64,000 bases of DNA from Hysterium pulicare CBS 123377 (taxonomy: Eukaryota > Ascomycota > Dothideomycetes > Hysteriales > Hysteriaceae), in the NCBI GenBank assembly GCA_000467715.1, contig AJFK01001074.1, forward strand, positions 79,651-143,650. Reading direction: 5' to 3'. Made by a program: the position numbers and the translations under genes. The notes under the pieces were generated by a model. It saw only the letters and a list, made by a program, of their open reading frames with translations, was not told the DNA's origin and made no database searches. Numbering within the stretch: position 1 is the first letter of the stretch; every line of letters begins with the position of its first letter. Of the stretch, positions 56,723-64,000 are shown piece by piece.

Positions 56723-59700
56723 ATGTGGAGTAAATTGACCGGCAAGAGCGACAGCTCATCGAAGGACGAGCGACGACGGACGGATTCGACGGGCACGCGT
56801 CGACGCGCTGAGTCCATAGTATCTTCGTCCTCCACCAGAAGACCAACTCGTGGTGGCAGCGAACCTCGTGCGACATCCAGTTCACATAGAAACTCATACC
56901 CTCCACCACCTGCTTCTGTCGCCTCGTCATATGCCACAGCTCCGGAGCCTTCGCGAATCCAAGATTACGATACCATGTCCGACAGACCCACCAAAGCTAG
57001 AAGCACAGTCGATGATCGCCACCACGATGATAGACGCTCTGAGCATCGCCCAGAACGCTCCGCCAGCTACGATATAAAACATACCAAAAGGGAGCGCTCG
57101 CGGAGCAGGGATCGTGACGACAAGAAGAAGGACAAGGACAAGAGATCAACACCAAAGAAGAGTCGCTCTGGGCGAATAAGTAGCAGATCTGAGGATGACT
57201 ATCGCGAAAGCCCTAGAATTGTCTCGAGAGCTGCGGATGACCTAAGTCGAGCTCCTTCTTTTGGAACCCAGATTGCAACTGCTGGTTTCTCTCAATTCCC
57301 AGGTCAATCTGGTGCGCCTATGATGTCTGGGGCTTTACCTGCTATGTCACCCTCACCAATGTCATCGCATGTGCCCGATCAGTTTCCGGGTCAGAATCCC
57401 GCACAATTCACTCAACCGTATCGACCAGCACTCAGTCATACCGGCGGTTTTGGTGCAGCTGCCGACTATTACGGTGATCAGGGCGAATCTGTTCAGGATC
57501 AACCCGGAGTGAGACCACAACCACCTTCAGTGATAATGCCACTCGATACCCCCCACCTCATGTCCGCTACTGCCACCGCCAACCCTGTGGCAGATACAGG
57601 CTCTGGATCTGCTGCAGAATTCTTTGGGACCAGCAACATGGATTCGGCGCCTTCGAAACCTCCGAGACCGACTATGTCAGGTAGTTTTGATGATATTCCA
57701 GCTTCTACCAAGCTTCCGCGACCTTCATCTAAACCCGGCGGTTCTGGCAATCTGGATAAACCAAGCAAGATATCTTCGACTGCTGCTGTGGCTGGCGGAG
57801 CTGCTCTTGGTTATGCTCTCGGACATGAGAGCAACCAACATTCTTCGAGCCATCAGATGACTTCCACTTCTCTCTACCAACAAGGAGATAACAGTTCAAT
57901 TGCAGCCACTGATGGAAGCCGTCCACATGAGTATTATGGATCTACAACTAACATGTACTCCGGCGCTCCACCCAAACCTCCCAGGCCGAGTAAACAGCCT
58001 TCAGGATCCTCTCACTCTAACGCTGGAATGTATGCAGCAGGCGCAGCAGCTTTGGGAGCTGCGGCTTATGGTATGCATAGCCATGATTCGCACCACCACC
58101 ATAATCAGAATTCCTCGATGCCCGGGGCATTCCCAGGTGATCCTGGACTTTACAATGGGCCTACTCCATCCCCAGGCCCTTACATGTCAGGCACTACGGC
58201 TATGCGACATGAACATCGTGGACCTGTCAATAAACTTGTAGATTGGTGGAAAGATCATGAAGATGTCCGAAAGATGGAGGAATATACTGAATATATCGGA
58301 GTCTGCCGATATTGCTTTGATCCACGTACTTCGGCCATGGATGCACCTCGCAAGCATTATTATGACCGACGACGATCGAGCGAGTCCCGTCCCAGTGGAA
58401 TTACAAAAGACTCTCGATACAACACCTCGGACTATGATTCAAGGCGTAAATCGAAGACTAATTTGGCGGCAGCTGGTTTGACGGGAGTTGGCCTAGCAAA
58501 GGTCGGAAAGGCATTGTGGAACAAAAACAACGATTTCGACGACACTTATAGTGTTAAGTCTGGCCAGGAAGGCCGATCATCACGGACATCACTCATTCGT
58601 AGGAGTCGTAGCCGTTCTCGGGACCGCAAAGGCTCTTCATCACATAGAGTCGAACTGCGACGTAGGAGCACTTCGAGAGACCGCATGTCGACTGGGGTCA
58701 CTAGCTCTGGCAAAACCTATACAATTGTCCGTCATCGGTCACGATCTCGATCACGCTCATCCTCGAGGGACCGTAAGAGCGGCCTTCTCGGCGCGGCAAT
58801 CGGAGCATCGATTGGCGCAGCAGCTGCTAGTCATTCACGGAAGAAACACCGCAGCCGCTCTAATTCACCTGAGAAGATGGAAATTCGGCATCGACGAAGC
58901 AGCGACTACGATGATCGACGTAGAAAAAACCACCGGTCATCTCGCAGCTCTCTCTCTTCATCGTCTTTCGTGGATGTCTCTAGAAGTCATCAACCCCAGA
59001 ACACCGGAATGTTTGGCGGCTTTTTCTCAGCACCCCCGGAAAAACGGCGGAAGTCCCATGTCAAAAAGAAAAAGGGTTTCTTTAACTTCGGCAATGCTTC
59101 TTCATCTTCATCAGAAGAGGGCCTTGCTTTCGGCACTGGATTTGTTCGGAAACGTAAGAGCAATGTGAGGAGGAAGTCTGACGAGAAGCTCAATGCGGCG
59201 CTGGTCGGCTTGGGCGCAACGGCTGCGGCTCTCACAGCTGCGCAACATGGCTATTCTAAGCGTAACAAGAGCCGGGCCGAGCTGATTGCTGTCCGCGAAT
59301 CGAAAGGCAAGCACAATGCGCATGGCCGAACTCGTGGAGCCAGTCAGTCACATCACGCAGGCGACGAGGATGAGGGCTGGGAGTCTTTGCCCGAAGATGA
59401 CGCCTCAGATTCATCAAGCGTCAATTCTGGTTTAGCATTTGGCGATTACGAGTGGAAGAAGAGCAGTGAATCCCTTGTCTCGGATGCCTCTGGTACCAGC
59501 AAATGGGGCTGGCGCTGGGGAAGTAAGAAGAAAAAGAAGCCATCAATTTCGAGCCTGAATGATGTAGCCGGGCCTGCTGCTATTGGTGCAGTAACTGGAG
59601 CAGTAATCGGTGCTGGTCTAGGTCGTACCGAGAGTGGTATGAGCAGTGTCAGCAGCGTTCCGACATTGCAGTCCGTCTACGCTGTTGGAACAAATGACCC

Positions 59701-62700
59701 GAACAGCTTCGATGCCATGGCACGTACTAGTTCCGTACCGACACCCCAGCCATTGCTGACTGCGAGGCCTGAGGGTATCAATATTTACCATCCGCAGCCA
59801 ACGCAACCGGTGCCGGAAAGTCTCTATTCTCAGGCACCGAGTCAACCCAACTATATCGCTCCTTCCGGCCCTCCAGTGTTCTCTAGTATGTCCTCTCAGC
59901 CACATTATCCTGGACAATTTCCATCAGGCATTGTGGAGTCTCCAAAGCAAACCTTCTCATCCTTTATCGAAGAACGACCTCCACCGCTTCCTCATCGAGG
60001 TAATTCTTCGCCAACTTTGAGCTCCTTCAGACAGGACGCAGCTATTGCTGGCATCGCAGCGGGTGTTGGTGCAGCTGCCGTTGCCGCTAAGACCAAGTCC
60101 GACCGTCGCCAAAGCTCCCCGACTAATGTGCGCTTCGAGCTCACCAAGGATCAAGCTAAAAAAGAGGAACGAGAACGCCGCAAGCAGCAAGGGCGCAAGG
60201 ATGAAGAGGATTTGCGTCGTCGAGAACAGGAACGCAGAGAAGAGGAAGACCTGCGCCGTCGGGAACGTGAGCGACGCGAAGAGGAGGAAGTCAGTCGTCG
60301 AGAGCAGCAGCGCCTTGAGGAAGAGGACCGTCGCCGTGAACAGCAACGCCGTGATGAGGAAACACGACGAAAAGAGGCCGAGCGTTTAGCGCAATTCGAA
60401 GCTGAACGTGAAGCTGGCCGTCGACGAGAGCAAGTCGAGAGACGTGCCCGCGAAGCTCGCGAAGCTCGCGAAGCCGAGGAACAACAGCAACGTGTTCTTG
60501 AAGCTCGTGTTGAAGCTAAACGAAGAGAAGACCTCGACCGGGAGACTGAGCGTATTCGGCTTGAGCATGAAGTTGCAGCCCGTGAAGCTGAGAGACGTGC
60601 AGCAGCAGCTCGGGAAGAAGTAGATCGTCGACGCCAGGAGGAAGCGGCGGCCCAACTTGCTTATGATCGCCTGAGAAAAGAGTATGAAGATGCTGATCGC
60701 GCTCAACGGGAACGGGATATAGAACGAAACCAGCGAGAATCCATCAGCTCGGAGGTCAAACGCCGAGAGAAAGAGCTTGAAGACCGAGAACGTGACATCA
60801 TCGAGCCAGACTCTTTCAAGAAAAGCGCTGCAGCGACCGTTGCTGGTGCCGCCGCCGCTGCCATAGCTAGTTCTGCGATTCAGAATTCCCACGACAAGAC
60901 ACCTGCTGTACGACATATTGAGCCTACCAATGTGGTCGTAGATGCTTTGCCTGATGAGGAGCTCTTCGACCCGGACCTATTCAAGAAGAAGCCTGCTAAG
61001 ACATCTGCTGAGGATGTCTTTCAAGATTGGGAAGATCGTTATAATGAGAGACCAGTCTCGCCTGGAGAGTTCTTTGCTCCTCCTGAGCTCAAGGATCATT
61101 CCGGCGCCCACTCTCCAAAGATTGATCCTAATGAAGGTGCTGATATCCATGTCTACCAAGCACACGATCTAGGCGCGCCCAAGTTTCCGCCGTATCCGCC
61201 AGCGTACTCATTCACGGCCACAAGGGACGGCCGGGGTTTATCCTCTATGTCTCCCCCGTGGGGTGTACCGACTCTCAATCTGATTCAGCCAACTCCACCT
61301 GGAAGTATTACCGGCGGATCTGTAAAAGCGGTGTCTCTACCTCCCTCCCCAGATATGAGACCTCAAGAAGTCCCAGATGAGAAGAAGCCAACCCAAGAAG
61401 AGTCGAACAGGAGACAATCAACTTCTAGGGTTACTTGGGGCCAAGATCAAACTCATCACTACGAGGTCCCGACTCCAGAATCCTACCACGAATCTTGGAT
61501 TTCTGATCGAGATCCGAAGCAAAGTCAACCTCGACAAACGCATGACGAGATTGTTGTCGAAGCGGATTCTCCCGAGTCTGGCTATCGCAGGACCTCATAC
61601 AAGCCCGGAGCAGATCGTAGTGAGTCTCCTATTGAAGAGATCGGTCATAGAGCAAGAAGTGGCGAGCCTGTCTACGAGTCACACTCGCCCGAGATCCAGC
61701 CCGTAGTCGTAACTCCAGGTGAAGAACGCCGAAGCAGCGGAGATATCTACCAGAGCCCATTCTTCGAAACGGTATCAGACCTTAACGCAGAAGTGCCAGC
61801 AAACCAACATGGCTTCGTTGAGGAGATTGTCGATGAACCTGAAGAAATCAATAGAGTCCATATCCCGGGCAGCTTTGACGATGAACCAGAACCTGTAGTG
61901 GAGCCCGAGTGGGAAAAGCCGCTTTCCAAGAAGGATAAAAAGAAGCGTGATAAAGCAACGAAGCGTGAAAGCCTCGACCGAGACATTGCTCCTCAAGAAC
62001 CCCTTACCCCCATTGAAGAAGTGGCAAGCTCAGAGCCCGAACGTAAAGCCAGCAAGAAGGAAAAGAAGAAAGATAAGAAGGCTAAGAGGGCAAGTCGAGA
62101 TGAGAGCCCCACATCCGCCGGTGCGGAGGAATTCCCGCCGACTCCAAAGGACGAACCTGAGGAGTTTGTTGCCTGGGATGACACTAAGAAAAGTAAGAAA
62201 GGCAAGAAAGGCAAGCAAGCAGTATCCGACCGTGATAATCGAGGTATCAAGCCTACTATTCCCGAGACACTGCTGGACCAATCCAAGGCTGGGGATACGC
62301 AGTCTTTCCAGGGTGGTGTTGACGTTGGTTCCGCGTCACAACATGAAAGCTTCGGTTCTGCCGCAGCAATGGCTGCTGGGGGTCTTGCTGGAGTCGTTGC
62401 TGATGCTGCAAAGCGCGATCGTGAATCTAAAGCGTCGGAGGTATCATCATCGCGACGGCCTCAATCTGAAGAGAGGCATGAGACTCCGGAACATATTGAC
62501 CTACCTCGCACGTACTCAAATGGCTCTCGTGAAGGCATGCCGCATGATGGCGAGGAAGTTGTACCCATTCCTAAGGCCGCTTTTGACGTTGCGGACGAAT
62601 TGCCCGATGCTAAGACGCCCAAACGCAAAGAAAAGAGGCGTAGCGGCAATTTTACACCACCTGTTGCTTCTCCACTACGCTCTGAATGGCAATATAATGA

Positions 62701-64000
62701 CTACGTTGGCCCTGATCCGAAGACTGAACCCCCGCGAGAACCTATGTTTGAGCCATCTTACGCTTCCACCGTACCACTTCCAGAGCCTGCAGTCGATGAC
62801 CTTCACGAAGTCAAATCTCAGGCGTTACAGATGACTCATGGTCATGAGCGTGAGCCTACCTCAGATACGCTTACCAGTCACCAACAGTCAGATTCTCACC
62901 CTCCAAGTTCTGATAAGGGCTACTACTACGAACCAAAGGACCACGAAGGCTACACAGACCATTCTGCCGATTGGATCGTGGATGAAGCATATCAAGAGTA
63001 CGACCATGAGAGGCCAAAACGTGATCACGCAGGTGACCATGATCGAGACTACGACGACCGTCGTCGAGACGACCGGGAAGCATACCGCTCTCCAGAGGAG
63101 TATGATGACAAGAAAAAGTCCAAACACAGACGCCGGGAATCAGAGAAGTACGATGCAGAAGACTCCAGATCTGTAACTTCCGAGAGTAGGTATGATGATG
63201 ATGGAGAGCGCAAGAAGAGGCATCACAGACGTCGGGAAAGCGAACGGTCGGATGACAAGGATACCAGATCTGTTGTTTCCGATGATCGCTACGATGATGA
63301 CAGAAAGAGATCAAAACACCACAAACGACATGATAGTGAAAGAAACGGCTCTCCTGAAACATACAAGCGCTCATCTGCTGCTTCGGAACCTGGAGACGTT
63401 TATGAACGTGAGCGCAAGTCATCGAAGCGAAAGTCGAAGCGAGACGGTGACTTTGATGATACCGCCTCAATAGCCTCCTCTCCTGCAAAATATGATGACG
63501 ACTACAGTAAGTCTAAAAAAGATAAGGAGAGGAGATCAAGTGGTCTTTTCGGGCTGTTCACCGGTCGCAAGTCAACAGAAAGCTTGCCAGAGACTTCCAG
63601 CAAATCGAGACCAAAAGAATCAAGGCGAGACGATGAATATGACGACGCCGATAGGAAACATAGAAAGAAGAAACATCGTGGCTCGACTTATGGCTCCGAT
63701 GACGATGATACGCGCTCGACTACATCCTCCGGACGACGCGAAAAGCGGAGGAGCCGCGATAACGACAGAGACGATACAGGTATGGACACCCGACACCGAC
63801 ATTCAACCAAGGTAGACACCCTCTCCGGAACAAAGTATGTTATATCTGAGCTGATCATCGCTAATTGACAATTAGGACCGCAACCTCACAGATACTAGCA
63901 GGGACCGCTCGCACGAAACAATTCTAGAAGACGATAGCAACAAGTCTTTTTTAGGGGATCGGGCAGTGGAAGTGGAAGGCACTCCACTGCCAGCGACCGA
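56723..64000 (+). CDS. Giant LAH (leashin)-like Woronin-body tether, 5' part; continues past window
   Basis: Exon 1 is 56723-63811 (2,363 codons without interruption); after an intron (63812-63875) the frame resumes to the window end with DRNLTDTSRDRSHET and SFLGDRAVEVEGTPLP. LAH proteins tether Woronin bodies to the cell cortex or septal pore. Supporting features: MWSKLTGKSD start, long disordered Ser/Arg/Lys/Asp-rich sequence, the motif EYIGVCRYCFDPRTSA (C528, C531), a Glu/Arg coiled coil at about residues 1145-1365, KKDKKKRDK-type basic blocks, and SR/RD-dipeptide tracts. Eight short Ala/Gly-rich hydrophobic segments are spread along it (around residues 353, 437, 690, 828, 955, 1110, 1372 and 1885). 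Aspergillus relatives are often labelled involucrin-repeat protein. The family call rests on overall pattern; the 3' end is outside the window. Confidence 0.8.

Noticed and set aside
61947-62834. 295-codon plus-strand frame inside the LAH-like gene
   Set aside because: Alternative frame of a low-complexity 7-kb exon; Arg/Leu-rich with no own start context.
62871-63488. 205-codon minus-strand frame
   Set aside because: Antisense of Asp/Arg/Lys-rich repeats in the LAH-like gene.

Overview
This window is nuclear DNA of a filamentous ascomycete (Pezizomycotina). The evidence is many short introns of about 45-90 nt with GT..AG ends and CTAAC-like branch sites, single-copy eukaryotic housekeeping genes, an AA9 lytic polysaccharide monooxygenase, and a giant LAH (leashin)-like Woronin-body tether gene, a family restricted to Pezizomycotina. 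A leotiomycete is my best guess, but only as an impression from protein similarity. No rRNA, tRNA, CRISPR array or intact transposon was recognised. Exon structures were built by hand: every junction was chosen so that the reading frame and family-conserved residues continue, and exon sums were checked for phase.

Layout. 1-2118: 3' part of a RasGAP gene (+). 3464-4292: small conserved protein (+). 5124-5780: kinetochore MIS14/NSL1 (+). 6557-8382: DENND6/SPA-domain protein (-), divergent from VAC14 (9053-12294, +), which converges on the V-ATPase assembly factor VMA12 (12385-13259, -). VMA12 is divergent from the polyprenyl-diphosphate synthase COQ1 (13492-14892, +). 15476-16894: acyl-CoA dehydrogenase (-). 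17310-18196: DASH subunit SPC34 (-), divergent from proteasome RPN3 (18443-20190, +). 20759-22256: ankyrin protein (-) with a suspicious N-terminal frame break. 23175-23732: YJU2/CWC16-like protein (-). 24492-25166: BLI-3-like flavin-fold protein (-). 26053-27834: BFR1 (-), divergent from uroporphyrinogen-III synthase (28090-29016, +). 29533-30915: conserved acidic protein (+). 31554-33007: BTB protein (+). 34095-35357: eisosome PIL1/LSP1 (+). 36744-39548: SEC24 (+). 42713-45016: C2H2 transcription factor (+) behind a 3.2 kb gap. 48460-49300: AA9 LPMO (+). 50185-50916: proline-rich protein (-). 52266-54516: peroxisomal copper amine oxidase (+). 54786-55776: RNA15/CstF-64 (+). 56723-end: LAH-like giant protein (+, runs off the window).

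Most genes are unrelated core functions and show no biosynthetic cluster. Loose themes are membrane trafficking and vacuole function (DENND6, VAC14, VMA12, SEC24, PIL1), chromosome segregation (MIS14, SPC34), peroxisome or septal-pore biology (amine oxidase with SKL, LAH) and mRNA processing (YJU2-like, RNA15). The gene-poor stretches 39549-42712 and 45017-48459 hold no supported gene apart from a short upstream ORF.

I found no convincing new multi-gene system. The most notable signals are: a recurrent switch from C-rich to G-rich sense strand within genes; a paired GATCG(A/T)CGGACC motif plus a perfect CRE upstream of the bli-3 homologue; an 8-nt frame interruption in the ankyrin gene; stop-free introns of length divisible by three; and a degenerate tandem repeat with alternating 33/43-bp units.
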